A DNA stretch of 64,000 nt from CAXBGS01 sp963975425 (GCA_963975425.1 CAXBGS010000003.1:1-64000), one strand, 5' to 3'. Positions 43,686 through 53,230 are shown, numbered from the stretch's first letter. Notes: generated by a model from the sequence alone, not told the origin. Numbers and translations are program-made.

Positions 43686-44444
43686 ATGTTTACGTTGAGA
43701 ATGGCGCTAATTCCGGCGATATGTTTAGCGTTTGGCTATGGTGCGACGCAGGCCGCGTTGGTGAGTTACTTTAATTTCGAAGAGTTATCGATTGGTGATA
43801 GCGATGCCCCCGGCCAGGGAGGTGTACCACTCACGATCGATGCGACGACGGGCATAGGCTCCATTTCGCTCGCGGATTGGGGTGGTGGCGTCAACGATAT
43901 CAGCGGAAACTCTGGGAATCTAAATCGGATTGACAGCGATACCGCAGCGTCGCTGCGAGGATTGTTTCTTCGCAGCTCGGCAGGCGATGCTAGACCGGAT
44001 CCCCTTGGTGGAACATTTCCTGGGGGCAACGGAACGTTCATTCAACTGGACGTGGATTTAGACGGTTTCGCCGACCCCGTGATCTCTTACGCATTAAGGT
44101 CCAATACAGCGACCCCTGCCAACACCGAGTCGTGGTCTTGGAGCACCGATGGGGTTAACTTTACCTCGCTGCCGGATAACTACACGGCAGGGGCGGGGAC
44201 AGGCCTTAGCTTCCAAATTCAAACGGTCGATTTCTCGGGAATTACAGAATTGACGGATGCGCCAAACGCGTCATTCCGCTTCACAGTGACCGACTATCCG
44301 TCAGCGGGGGCAAATACGCGGATCGACAACCTGCAACTGAATGCATCGTTGTCGGCGGTGCCCGAGCCATCATCGTTTTCCGTCTTGGCGCTTGCGGCCA
44401 CGTCGATCGCAGCGACTGCCCGACGCCGCCGTAAACGAGCTTAA
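43686..44444 (+). CDS. Secreted PEP-CTERM protein of unknown function
   Basis: 252 residues. Signal peptide at 1-23 (MALIPAICLAFGYGATQA). The middle is a Gly/Asp/Asn-rich, probably beta-sandwich region (WSWSTDGVNFTSLPDNY) like those of secreted carbohydrate-binding or matrix proteins. The C-terminus is a textbook PEP-CTERM signal: VPEPSSFSVLALAATSIA followed by the basic tail ARRRRKRA. AGGA lies 7 bases before the ATG. It sits between two polysaccharide lyases on the opposite strand. Second PEP-CTERM gene in this window. Confidence 0.82.
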   Translation: MFTLRMALIPAICLAFGYGATQAALVSYFNFEELSIGDSDAPGQGGVPLTIDATTGIGSISLADWGGGVNDISGNSGNLNRIDSDTAASLRGLFLRSSAGDARPDPLGGTFPGGNGTFIQLDVDLDGFADPVISYALRSNTATPANTESWSWSTDGVNFTSLPDNYTAGAGTGLSFQIQTVDFSGITELTDAPNASFRFTVTDYPSAGANTRIDNLQLNASLSAVPEPSSFSVLALAATSIAATARRRRKRA

Positions 44445-44582
44445 GCGACCCGCGATTAACCTCGTCGATGTGGGCCAACCTAAGCCAGCATCGAATAGCG
44501 CGAATCGATCGTTGGCGTACCGCCTTTTACCGGTTTTGTCGGCTTTACAGCAGAACGAATCCGTTTAACGGGCGGTGCACCG

Positions 44583-44627
44583 ACGATTCGCCATTTCAAG
44601 CTAACCCGAATCGTGTTTGTTTCTTTT
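44583..44627 (+). terminator. Candidate terminator after the PEP-CTERM gene
   Basis: ACGATTCG (44583-44590) and CGAATCGT (44607-44614) form an 8-bp perfect stem with a 16-base loop, followed by the T-rich GTTTGTTTCTTTT. It lies between the convergent PEP-CTERM and PL6 genes. The long loop and interrupted T-run make it a weak candidate. Confidence 0.4.
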
Positions 44628-44647
44628 GCCAGAAAGACAGCGAGTGA

Positions 44648-46096
44648 CTAACGTTTCGCGTCTGGGCCCGTATTCAATGCATTGGGCCAGGTTCGCGAGA
44701 TCTGCCCTGGCTCATCACACCCTACCGCCGGATTCTTGCCACGAGAGTTACCATCGATATCTCGATCGACAATCGACACGGAATCGATTCTCACGACATC
44801 CGAAAGTGTCGGCCGCATCAGACCGTCAGATGCTCGTTTTAGCGTCAGATCGCACTCTGTGATCTTTACCAGTTGATCTTCGTTGGCTCTTCCCTGCTGA
44901 ACTCGATTGCCGTCCCAGACAAAGTTTTCCGGTTTCGCTTGAACACGAAATAGGGGCCACTTATCCGGAAGAAACGCATTGTTGATGATCCGACAATCTG
45001 CGGGCGCAACCGACTGCGTTTTGCCGGCGCCCACACCAAACTCCATCGATACCTTGCAATCAATAAATGTGTTGTGAGCGACGGTAGCGTCACGCACCGG
45101 CGCGTATTCATGTAGCGGGCTATCTGGAATGCCATTCATCATGGAAAGTGCCGCACGTTCGGCATCGCCGCGCAGCCCTTCGAAATAGTTATTGATCACG
45201 GTATGGCCTTCGCCAATGATCCGAACGCCACCGGTTCCGCCGGATTTCTTTCCAAGAAAGAGGTTTTCTTCAACGATGCATCGATGTCCGTGTCGCAAAG
45301 TCAACGCGCCACGACATTCATCGAATACGTTGCGGCGGTAGATGTTCTCGCATGATTTATTTGAAACGATCTCCGCTTCTCCGTTGCATTGATGAAAGTA
45401 GTTGTCCTCAACAACCGTTCGGCAAACCAATTCTGAAACGTCACTGGTACCAATTCGAATCGTTTCGCCGCCGTTACGCCCCAATTCGGGCCGCGGACCA
45501 AAATGATTGTGGTCGATACGGTGATCGCCGGCGACATCGCTGACCCACACGACCAAGGTGGTGCCGCGACTCTTCTTGCCCGCAAAGTAACAATGGTCGA
45601 CTCGATTGTGTGTCCCATAAACGTTGAGCCAGCGTGACTCTCTGCCATCATCAGAATCCTCGGCCTGCACAAAAGAACAATCCGTGACGCGGCAGTGATG
45701 GGCATGGCGCTGACTATGCGATCGCAACTGCACGACATCGCTGACGTTGTTATCACGAAACACGAGTCCTGACACGACGACGTGTTGTCCCGAGAATCGC
45801 AACTGAGTCTTTCCGGTGAGAACCACTTGTCCCGGTGATTCCGCTCGGATCTGAATGACAGATTCAAGCGTCCCTGGCAGTTGATCGAAAGCTAGTTCCA
45901 CATCATTCCAAACGCCGTTTTCCAACACCAGCGAATCACCCGCAGCGACTTGTTTGACAATCGACTTGAAGTCGGTGGTGGGATCGATCCTAAAGTCTTT
46001 GGCGGTCACGGTTCGGGGAGACAGCACAGACGCGCACACCATCAGCACGCACAGCACCGACATACCGGTCGTCGACGGCTTTCCGCAGCATCTCAT
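44648..46096 (-). CDS. Secreted polysaccharide lyase family 6 (alginate lyase/chondroitinase B-like)
   Basis: 482 residues from ATG 46096, with a signal peptide (MSVLCVLMVCASVLS). A right-handed beta-helix enzyme. Family marks are clear: the SRGTTLVVWVSD and RNGGETIRIGTSD stretches, likely Ca-binding acids E240 and E242, catalytic K247 in EIVSNKSCENIYRRN, and catalytic R268 in GALTLRHGHRCIVEENLF. PL6 enzymes cleave alginate or dermatan sulfate; alginate is the more common substrate. Likely part of marine polysaccharide use, next to PL10 and a secreted oxidoreductase. Confidence 0.9.
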   Translation of the reverse strand: MRCCGKPSTTGMSVLCVLMVCASVLSPRTVTAKDFRIDPTTDFKSIVKQVAAGDSLVLENGVWNDVELAFDQLPGTLESVIQIRAESPGQVVLTGKTQLRFSGQHVVVSGLVFRDNNVSDVVQLRSHSQRHAHHCRVTDCSFVQAEDSDDGRESRWLNVYGTHNRVDHCYFAGKKSRGTTLVVWVSDVAGDHRIDHNHFGPRPELGRNGGETIRIGTSDVSELVCRTVVEDNYFHQCNGEAEIVSNKSCENIYRRNVFDECRGALTLRHGHRCIVEENLFLGKKSGGTGGVRIIGEGHTVINNYFEGLRGDAERAALSMMNGIPDSPLHEYAPVRDATVAHNTFIDCKVSMEFGVGAGKTQSVAPADCRIINNAFLPDKWPLFRVQAKPENFVWDGNRVQQGRANEDQLVKITECDLTLKRASDGLMRPTLSDVVRIDSVSIVDRDIDGNSRGKNPAVGCDEPGQISRTWPNALNTGPDAKR

Positions 46097-46310
46097 CTGT
46101 GGCAGAGATTTCTGAATGCAACAACAGAGCTTTGACACGATCAAACCAAGCCTTTCCACTGGATGGATATCCGCCAACACGAATTCGGTGCAATCGGCGT
46201 AAGGGTTCGTAAAGGATTTCCCCTTGACCGCCGGCGTCCGCCACCGATTCGCAATCATTCAAAACAGGTATTGCGATGCAAAACCAACTTACTGATTTGC
46301 GCGGCGGTGC

Positions 46311-47651
46311 TTAGTTCCAGGGGTCGCGCTGCTCGCGTATCAACATTTCGTTCGCAGCATCATTGTCAAGGAATCTCTCGTTCTTTGCATCCCATTTGGC
46401 GATATGCCCGGGGCCGGTTTCTGGAAAGAGGCGGATCATCGCGTTGGCAATATGGCACAAGACGGCAGACGCATTGCCGACCTCGACGGGAGCCCGTGGT
46501 TCGTCGCGTGACTTGACACAATCGATGAAATTGGCCATGTGAGACGAGTGTGGATCACTGGTTCCCTTGGGCTTTTCGGGACAGCCTTTGATCAATTCCG
46601 GATCGGATGCCGCCGTCCCTTTGTAACCGGTCTGCAACCAACCGTCGGTCCCTTCGAACCGCACTTGCACCGATTCGTAACCGCTTTCGCAAACAAGTTC
46701 CATTCCGTTTTCATACTTGCAGCGAAAACGAGTCTGCGTGGCGGTGTTGAACAAACTTCCGTCCGGCAGAAAACTGGCATTCATGCATTCCACTTCCGTC
46801 GGGCCGCTCGTATCGAGGCCCATGCCCCAATGCGCCATATCGTTGCCGTGAGCGCCAAAGTTAGTGATTTGGCCACCCGAATAGTCGTAGTGAAACCGGA
46901 ATCGGTACAAGCAACGATCTTGATGGTATGGCAGATCCGGTGCCGGCCCAAGCCAAGCTCGGTAGTCAAACGTTTCGGGAACCGGCATGGGTTTCCATCC
47001 GGGCGGCGGACTGACCTTGTTGTTGAACCCGACTTTCGTGACGACGCGTTTGATACGACCAATTTTTCCGGCCTTGGCCGCCTCGCAGATAAACTGACTG
47101 TTGGGGTTGGATCGCTCGTGGCTTCCAGTTTGAAGGATGCGATTGTTCTTTCGCACGGCATCAATCATTAGACGTCCATCGGCAACTGAGAACGTCAGTG
47201 GCTTTTCACAGTACACGTCCTTGCCTGCTTCCAGGGCCATGCAAGTGATAATGCGATGCCAATGATCGGGCACCACGATCACCACCGCATCGATATCATC
47301 CCGGCTTAAGACATCGCGAAAATCGGAATACGCATCGCATTTGGCTGGCGTGCCACTCTTTGTTTTCTTTGCGTTGGCTGATTCGACCATTTGTTTCGCA
47401 GGAACTCGGCCATAGAAATGATCCGCCTCCTTGTAACCAAAACTGCCTTCGTTGACGTCACACACCGCCAGCACATTTCCGAGATCACGCGCGATGAATC
47501 GTTTGAGCAGTCCCATGCCCTGATTTCCGGTCCCGATGAACGCCACATTGATTCGATTGCCCGGCGCAGAGGCTCCCAGCACGGACGAACTGACGACCAG
47601 AGGCGCGGCGACTGCCAAGGACTGCTTGAGGAACTGTCGGCGATCGTTCAT
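46311..47651 (-). CDS. Tat-exported Gfo/Idh/MocA-family oxidoreductase
   Basis: 446 residues. Twin-arginine leader DRRQFLKQSLAVAAP (3-17), so export in folded form with its cofactor is predicted. The NAD(P)-binding fold has the GTGNQGMG loop near 40-47, and the conserved CEKPL motif follows near 150. The C-terminal domain has the GGQITNFGAHGNDMAHW segment with probable catalytic His and Asp. Tat-exported members are very numerous in planctomycetes and mostly uncharacterised; they are thought to act on sugars. It follows the PL6 gene region on the same strand, so action on a sugar product is plausible. Confidence 0.9.
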   Translation of the reverse strand: MNDRRQFLKQSLAVAAPLVVSSSVLGASAPGNRINVAFIGTGNQGMGLLKRFIARDLGNVLAVCDVNEGSFGYKEADHFYGRVPAKQMVESANAKKTKSGTPAKCDAYSDFRDVLSRDDIDAVVIVVPDHWHRIITCMALEAGKDVYCEKPLTFSVADGRLMIDAVRKNNRILQTGSHERSNPNSQFICEAAKAGKIGRIKRVVTKVGFNNKVSPPPGWKPMPVPETFDYRAWLGPAPDLPYHQDRCLYRFRFHYDYSGGQITNFGAHGNDMAHWGMGLDTSGPTEVECMNASFLPDGSLFNTATQTRFRCKYENGMELVCESGYESVQVRFEGTDGWLQTGYKGTAASDPELIKGCPEKPKGTSDPHSSHMANFIDCVKSRDEPRAPVEVGNASAVLCHIANAMIRLFPETGPGHIAKWDAKNERFLDNDAANEMLIREQRDPWN

Positions 47652-48023
47652 CGAATACTCTCCTAGGGAACGGCTTTGAAACTTAATCCGCGGTGACGGT
47701 TTCTATGACTGATTGGCAAGCAGCAGGTATCCAGCGGCTTCGATCATCTCGCCGAAATTCTATCGTCAAGACTCAGCGACTGGCCATCGTAGCTTGCTCG
47801 CGATCGCTTTCAATCAAGCCGCGAAAGAGCTCGACGGCTTCAGCATGAGCACGCGTGATCGGCTCCGACCCAGAACCTGCGGCGTGAACGCGATCGATCG
47901 CAGCACGGGATCCGCGCCGACATAAACACAAGCTTGAAACCAAGCGGCGACATCAAAACCAAATGACATTATCCTGGCCGAGAGTCCAGCACATCGCGAT
48001 CGCAGACGTGGCCCTCGGTTGAT
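47652..48023. other. Gap between oxidoreductase and SDR genes
   Basis: About 370 bases. No gene, repeat or RNA structure was recognised. Confidence 0.4.
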
Positions 48024-48818
48024 TCATTTCGAGCGAGCAAGGACTGCGTTCATCAGTGGAGGCGCGATGCGATCGGCGTAGACAAGGGCTTTGCCACCCA
48101 GACTGCAGATCACTTCACTTTTGCGTCCGCGAATCGCGGCCAAAGTTGTTCGAGCGACGCGCTGCGGCGACCAGCTTCCGATACTCTTGGATGTTTGATC
48201 AGGATCGGTATCGACCAGTGAATCAAAGAACTCGCTGCGCGTCGTGCTGGGACTGACAAGTGTGACCTGGATCCCGGCGGGCTTTAGCTCGGCCCGCAGC
48301 GAGTCGCACCATCCGTGCAGCGCGAACTTACTGGCGCAGTACTCAGTTTTGTCCGGCACGGCACGGTGCCCCAGCACACTGCCGATACAACAAATCACCG
48401 GATGCCTTCCTTGCCGAAGCAGCGGAAGCAATGTCCGGGTCAGTTCGACCGGGGCAAAGAAGTTGACTTCCATGACATCACGAAGTCGCTCGGGGGCTGC
48501 ATCTTCGAAGCGGCCAATCGCACCGACACCGGCGTTGTTGACCAGCAGGTCAAGCCGGCCGTCGCCCAGGTCGAAAGCACGCCTTGCGATTTCCTCTCGC
48601 ACCGACGGCTCGGTCACATCACCGGCTAACGGGATGAAACGACCGCCGGCATCGGGCAAGGAAAGGATTTCAGATTCGAGTTCGTCCAACCGTTCTTGGC
48701 GGCGGGCATTTCCGATGACCGTCGCGCCGCGGCTGACCAGCAACTTAGCCAGCGACTGCCCGATACCACTGCTGACGCCGGTCACGACGGTGATCGATCC
48801 TTGGGGATTCCATCGCAT
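48024..48818 (-). CDS. Short-chain dehydrogenase/reductase
   Basis: 264 residues, a classical SDR. The cofactor loop is TGVSSGIGQ near residues 14-22, NNAGVG near 95, the catalytic Ser in CIGSVLG, and the YCASK box with catalytic Tyr and Lys. ARRQERLD after the second strand suggests NADP(H) preference. The C-terminal part (after about 190) is typical for DltE/YqjQ-like SDRs. Substrate unknown. Confidence 0.9.
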   Translation of the reverse strand: MRWNPQGSITVVTGVSSGIGQSLAKLLVSRGATVIGNARRQERLDELESEILSLPDAGGRFIPLAGDVTEPSVREEIARRAFDLGDGRLDLLVNNAGVGAIGRFEDAAPERLRDVMEVNFFAPVELTRTLLPLLRQGRHPVICCIGSVLGHRAVPDKTEYCASKFALHGWCDSLRAELKPAGIQVTLVSPSTTRSEFFDSLVDTDPDQTSKSIGSWSPQRVARTTLAAIRGRKSEVICSLGGKALVYADRIAPPLMNAVLARSK

Positions 48819-48915
48819 GACCGTTACGCGCCCTTTGAGTACCGAACCATTGTTTCACTTGCCTGGCAGGCGGATTGCACCCAAACGTTTGGGGCAATGG
48901 TTCCACAATCGTTCA

Positions 48916-50295
48916 TCAAGCGACTTCTGACGACGCGTCACCCATCGGCAACGTCGGGATGTCCATCGGCGTGTCACCGGCAATGGCATTTTTGCCACTG
49001 CATTCGATATTCGCCAAATCGGCTTCTTTGATCGAAACGGCGGACTTGCGCACCGGGCCCATCGCACGACTGGGAATGCGGACGTGAATGACAACGGATT
49101 TCTCACCAAACTCGCGTGACACCACTTCGCCTTTTGCCGACAGGTAGGCAAGCAAGCGACCGTCGGCCGGATCGACTTCGATCCGCAAATCCAAGAACTC
49201 ACGTCCGAGCGCTTCGCCGATCGCTTCGATCAAGAGCGAAATTCCTTTGCCTTCCTTTGCGCTGACGGGAATTGCCTTGGGGTATCGGTCCAGCACGCGG
49301 TTCAACATCGCTGGCGATCGGATACCATCGATCTTGTTCAAGACCAAGACGGTGTCCTTCTCTTCGATTTCCATCTCTTCCAGGACTTTGTAAACGGCAC
49401 TGATCTGTTCGAACACTGCCGGATTGCTTGCGTCGGCGACGTGCAACAACAAATCCGCTTGGCGTGTTTCTTCGAGAGTCGATTTAAAACTCGCGACCAA
49501 GGAGTGCGGCAAGTCTCGAATGAATCCGACCGTGTCGCTGAGCAAGACGGTTCCCCATCCGGGCAACCGACAACGCCGGGTGCGTGTATCGAGTGTGGCG
49601 AAGAGTTTGTTTTCAGCGTCGACACCCGCATCGGTCATGGCGTTCATCAACGTGCTTTTGCCGGCGTTGGTATAACCGACCAGTGAAACCGTTGGCACGT
49701 CGTCACGAGCGGACACTTCGCGTTCACGACGTCGCTCGACCTTGGACAAATCTTCTTTCAGATCATGAATCCGTTTCTGTGCCAACCGGCGGTCAACCTC
49801 GAGTTGTTTTTCACCTGGTCCACGCATGCCGACGCCCATGGCTTGTCGCGAAAGGTGTGTCCACATTCGCTTCAGTCGCGGCAAAGAGTATTCCAGCTGG
49901 GCCAGCTCGATTGCCAGACGCGACTCGTACGTTCGCGCTCCTGCGGCAAAGATATCCAAAATCAGTTCGGTACGGTCGAGCACTTTAACGCCGACCGACT
50001 TTTCCAAGTTCCGGATTTGGGCGGGGGTCAAATCATTGTCAAAGATGACAAGGTCCGCGCCACGTCGTTCGACCAACAAACGCAGTTCTTCCACTTTGCC
50101 TTTGCCAAGATACGTCGAGTGATCCGCCGATCCGCGGCGTTGGATCATTTCACCGACGACCTGAGTTCCGGCCGTCGTGGCGAGTCCATGGAGTTCTTCC
50201 AGTGGGTCTTCTTCGACTTTTTGTTCCGGCAAGATCAGCCGCGCCAGGACACTACGTTCCGGCTCGTCATCTTTGACTTTCAGTGGTTCACGCAC
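48916..50295 (-). CDS. hflX: Ribosome-associated GTPase HflX
   Basis: 459 residues. The N-terminal HflX domain includes STYLGKGKVEELR and FDNDLTPAQIRNLE, then a helical linker with MRGPGEKQLEVDRR. The GTPase domain has G1 GYTNAGKST (207-215), the G3 DTVGFIRDLP and G4 LNKID. HflX splits stalled or hibernating ribosomes and is often stress-induced. The last ~90 residues form the usual C-terminal domain. A TATAAT box lies about 80 bases ahead of its start. Confidence 0.96.
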   Translation of the reverse strand: MREPLKVKDDEPERSVLARLILPEQKVEEDPLEELHGLATTAGTQVVGEMIQRRGSADHSTYLGKGKVEELRLLVERRGADLVIFDNDLTPAQIRNLEKSVGVKVLDRTELILDIFAAGARTYESRLAIELAQLEYSLPRLKRMWTHLSRQAMGVGMRGPGEKQLEVDRRLAQKRIHDLKEDLSKVERRREREVSARDDVPTVSLVGYTNAGKSTLMNAMTDAGVDAENKLFATLDTRTRRCRLPGWGTVLLSDTVGFIRDLPHSLVASFKSTLEETRQADLLLHVADASNPAVFEQISAVYKVLEEMEIEEKDTVLVLNKIDGIRSPAMLNRVLDRYPKAIPVSAKEGKGISLLIEAIGEALGREFLDLRIEVDPADGRLLAYLSAKGEVVSREFGEKSVVIHVRIPSRAMGPVRKSAVSIKEADLANIECSGKNAIAGDTPMDIPTLPMGDASSEVA

Positions 50296-50375
50296 GTTGT
50301 AAAGTTCGTCTCCTGTGGGTTCACGCCCGTAGCGCGGAAATGGACATGATCACGCGTCAGGGCTCACTTGCGCCC

Positions 50376-50381
50376 ATTATA
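50376..50381 (-). promoter_or_regulatory. Possible -10 box upstream of hflX
   Basis: On the minus strand a perfect TATAAT, preceded by GTG, lies 80 bases before the hflX ATG in the hflX-uvrC gap. No good -35 element is found at the usual distance, so this is only a candidate. Confidence 0.3.
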
Positions 50382-50457
50382 CACTCGATCGACAAATATT
50401 CCCCTTCCAATCGTCTCTACAGCGTACCGATCCAGACCGAGCGATGGCCAGTCGGGT

Positions 50458-51825
50458 TCATTGTAAATTCGATTTCGACCGCAAAATGTGGTGATAATGC
50501 TGGGCAAATCGGTGCGATTCGTCGCGGACATATTGCAGCAGCCGCAGCGCAAAGGCATTCCGACTAAGCCGAATCGACTCAGTTTCGCCGGGGCGAAAAA
50601 TTTCTTCGTCCCGTTTTGCCAGCGAAATTACCGTTGGCGGGGTGATTTCTTGATCACGAAATGCCGCCATCGCCGAACTTAACTGTCCCTTGCCTCCGTC
50701 GATTAACAGAATATCGGGAAAGGTTTCGCCGGTATCGCTCAGCTTGCGGAATCTCCGCGAAACAACTTCGTAAATACTTCGGAAGTCATCGACACCTTTG
50801 ACATCTTGAATCCGGTAACGGCGATAGCCCGGCTTGAACGGCAATCCGTCGATAAATTGGACCAAACTTGCAACGGTTTCACCGCCGCCCAGGTGTGCGA
50901 TATCGACGCCTTCGATCACGCGAGGTGTTTCGTCAAGGTTCAGCACCTTGCGCAATCCGGTGAGACCTTTCTTAGGGTCAATGTAGAACACTTCTGGTTG
51001 TGCATGCGTTTCCAAATCGCCTCGTTCGTCCAAACGTTCCAGCATGCTGATTTCGTCGCGCAGGATTGCGGCACGCTCAAAGTCCAATTGCTTGCTGGCC
51101 GACTGCATTTCGTTTCGCATTTCTTTCAGCAAACGCGTCTTGCCGCCCTCGAGAAATGTCTGCAAGCGTTTGATATCGCGGCGATAGTCTTCCTTGCTAA
51201 TGCGCAGGTTACAGGGAGCGGTGCATTGGTTGATGCTGGCCAACAAGCATGGCCGAAACCATTGCCATTGTTGGTCGGTCTCGACGATATCGAGTGAACA
51301 GGTTCGAAACTTAAAGATTTTTTGCAGCACACTGATCGCACCTCGCAAGGCTCCTGCACTGGCAAAGGGACCATAAAGTTTGACGCCCTTGGCCTTGGGT
51401 TCCCGAGTCACCTCGACCCGCGGGAAGTCCTCACGCGTCATAATCATCAGGTACGGGAACGTCTTATCGTCCTTGAGTTCCTTGTTGTGTTTCGGCTGAA
51501 CATCTTTGATCAAACGAGATTCCATCAACAAGGCGTCGACCTCGCTTTCGCACGCGACGAAATCGATATCCGCGATCTCACCAATCCAAGTGGCAGTTCG
51601 TTGGTCCTGCGCTGCGGCTTTGAGGAAATAGCTGCTGGCGCGGCTGCGCAGGTTCTTTGCTTTACCGACATAGATCACGACACCCGCCGCATCCTTCATC
51701 AGGTAAACCCCAGGTTCCTGCGGGAACGTTTTCACCTTGCGTGCGGCGTGGTCAAAACCAAGTTCGCCGTCGACTTCGGCTGATTCGGATGTCGTTTCGT
51801 TACTGCGTTGGCTGTCGTCCGTCAT
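50458..51825 (-). CDS. uvrC: UvrABC excinuclease subunit C, short form without the HhH domain
   Basis: 455 residues. The GIY-YIG nuclease domain starts PGVYLMKDAAGVVIYVGKAK (39-58). A UVR helix pair lies near 222-250 (SASKQLDFERAAILRDE). The RNase H-like 5' nuclease has its acidic and His residues in EGVDIAHLGGGE, DILLIDGGKGQLS and DESHRFAQHYHH. The protein stops at ILRSKSNLQ, just where other UvrC proteins continue into the tandem helix-hairpin-helix domain; typical length is about 600. No HhH coding sequence was seen after the stop, so this looks like a natural short form rather than a frameshift. Confidence 0.93.
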   Translation of the reverse strand: MTDDSQRSNETTSESAEVDGELGFDHAARKVKTFPQEPGVYLMKDAAGVVIYVGKAKNLRSRASSYFLKAAAQDQRTATWIGEIADIDFVACESEVDALLMESRLIKDVQPKHNKELKDDKTFPYLMIMTREDFPRVEVTREPKAKGVKLYGPFASAGALRGAISVLQKIFKFRTCSLDIVETDQQWQWFRPCLLASINQCTAPCNLRISKEDYRRDIKRLQTFLEGGKTRLLKEMRNEMQSASKQLDFERAAILRDEISMLERLDERGDLETHAQPEVFYIDPKKGLTGLRKVLNLDETPRVIEGVDIAHLGGGETVASLVQFIDGLPFKPGYRRYRIQDVKGVDDFRSIYEVVSRRFRKLSDTGETFPDILLIDGGKGQLSSAMAAFRDQEITPPTVISLAKRDEEIFRPGETESIRLSRNAFALRLLQYVRDESHRFAQHYHHILRSKSNLQ

Positions 51826-52081
51826 CCACTGACATCTTGAGAAAGAGATAAAGTTGCCCGCAAACCGGGTATGTTGTTATAGCCATTGGACAAGCATTTC
51901 CGCGATCCAAGTAGGAACAATCTCACGGGAGAATGATGACGTCGATTGTTTGCGAATCGCTTTACGCCCCAGCGATGAGCCAACAAACCGGGAAATTGTT
52001 CTACTATGTCAGTTTACTTTTTTCGTCCCACACCGTAGCGTCCCCCTGATCCTGTGGCGGCGGCTAGGGCTAGAGACATTC

Positions 52082-53230
52082 ATGCCGGAGACCAAGAACG
52101 CCCTGAGAGTTTTAGCCGTCGAACCGTTCTATGGCGGCAGCCATCGCGTTTATTTGGACGGTGTCGTACGTCATAGCCGCCACGATTGGGCGCTGTTGGT
52201 CGGATCGCCGGTTCACTGGAAATGGCGGATGCGTTCGGCACCCCTGGAACTGTCAACGCGGCTTGCCGAGCATCTTGCCAAGCATGGACACCCCGATGTG
52301 GTTTGGTGCAGCAGCATGCTGGACCTGCCCACGTTTCTAGGCTTTGCCGCACAGCAAGGGCTGAAACCTTGCCCGACGGTCGCGTATTTTCACGAGAGCC
52401 AGTGGACCTATCCACAGCACACCGAAGCACGGGTCGATTTCCACTACGGATACACCAATTTAATGACGGCCATCGCGGCGGATCGCTGCTTGTTCAACTC
52501 GGCGTTTCATCGCGACGATTTTTTACACGCAAGTGAACAATTCACCCGGCGCATGCCGGACGCCAAAGCCATTCACGACTTCGATCGGCTGGCCGAAAAA
52601 TGCGAGGTTGCCTATCCCGGATTCGAGCCCGCGTCGTCACAGGCCACCTCTTCGCAACCCACCGCTGTGCATCCGGCATCTCGCAACAAGCCAATTACGG
52701 TCGGATGGGTCTCGCGGTGGGAACATGACAAGCGGCCCGACCGGTTCGTCCAAGTACTGCGATCCCTGCGAGAATTAAACGTGCCGTTCCAGCTTATTTT
52801 GCTGGGTGCTCGTCCGCGTGAAGGTTCGGCAGACCTTGAAACGATTCGTCACGAATTTGAGTCGGCGATTCTGTTCGACGGGTTTGCCGCATCGCGCGCC
52901 GAGTACACCCGTTGGCTTGCCCACATGGATGTCGTCGTCTCCACCGCCGATCACGAGTTCTTTGGCATCGCCATTTGCGAAGCGATCCACGCCGGGGCGG
53001 TTGCTGTGGTTCCCGATCGACTCAGTTATCGGGAAACGGTCGGCACACCGACGCGATACCAGAGGATCGATGACGCGGCCGGTTCGATCTGCGACCTCAG
53101 CGGTCGAGACGACTTATCGCAGCTGAAGGCGCAGGGACGACAGCACATCTCGCATCTGTCCATGACACACACGGTGGCGAGACTTGACGAAGCGATCGAT
53201 TCGATTGTTGATCACGATAACGGATCGTGA
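52082..53230 (+). CDS. Homologue of tRNA-queuosine alpha-mannosyltransferase (QTMAN/GTDC1, DUF3524)
   Basis: 382 residues from ATG 52082. The N-terminal DUF3524 domain reads VEPFYGGSHRVYLDG near 13-27, then WKWRMRS, SSMLDLPTFLG, YFHESQWTYPQ, DFHYGYTNLMTAIAADRCLFNS and FHRDDFL, a run of blocks I recognise from human GTDC1, now known as QTMAN, which adds mannose to queuosine in tRNA-Asp. The C-terminal half is a GT4-type glycosyltransferase (VGWVSRWEHDKRPDRF, FFGIAICEAIHAG). With queG in the same window, glycosylation of queuosine is a fair prediction; sugar and target tRNA are not proven. A longer frame from 51854 has no family match. Confidence 0.83.
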   Translation: MPETKNALRVLAVEPFYGGSHRVYLDGVVRHSRHDWALLVGSPVHWKWRMRSAPLELSTRLAEHLAKHGHPDVVWCSSMLDLPTFLGFAAQQGLKPCPTVAYFHESQWTYPQHTEARVDFHYGYTNLMTAIAADRCLFNSAFHRDDFLHASEQFTRRMPDAKAIHDFDRLAEKCEVAYPGFEPASSQATSSQPTAVHPASRNKPITVGWVSRWEHDKRPDRFVQVLRSLRELNVPFQLILLGARPREGSADLETIRHEFESAILFDGFAASRAEYTRWLAHMDVVVSTADHEFFGIAICEAIHAGAVAVVPDRLSYRETVGTPTRYQRIDDAAGSICDLSGRDDLSQLKAQGRQHISHLSMTHTVARLDEAIDSIVDHDNGS

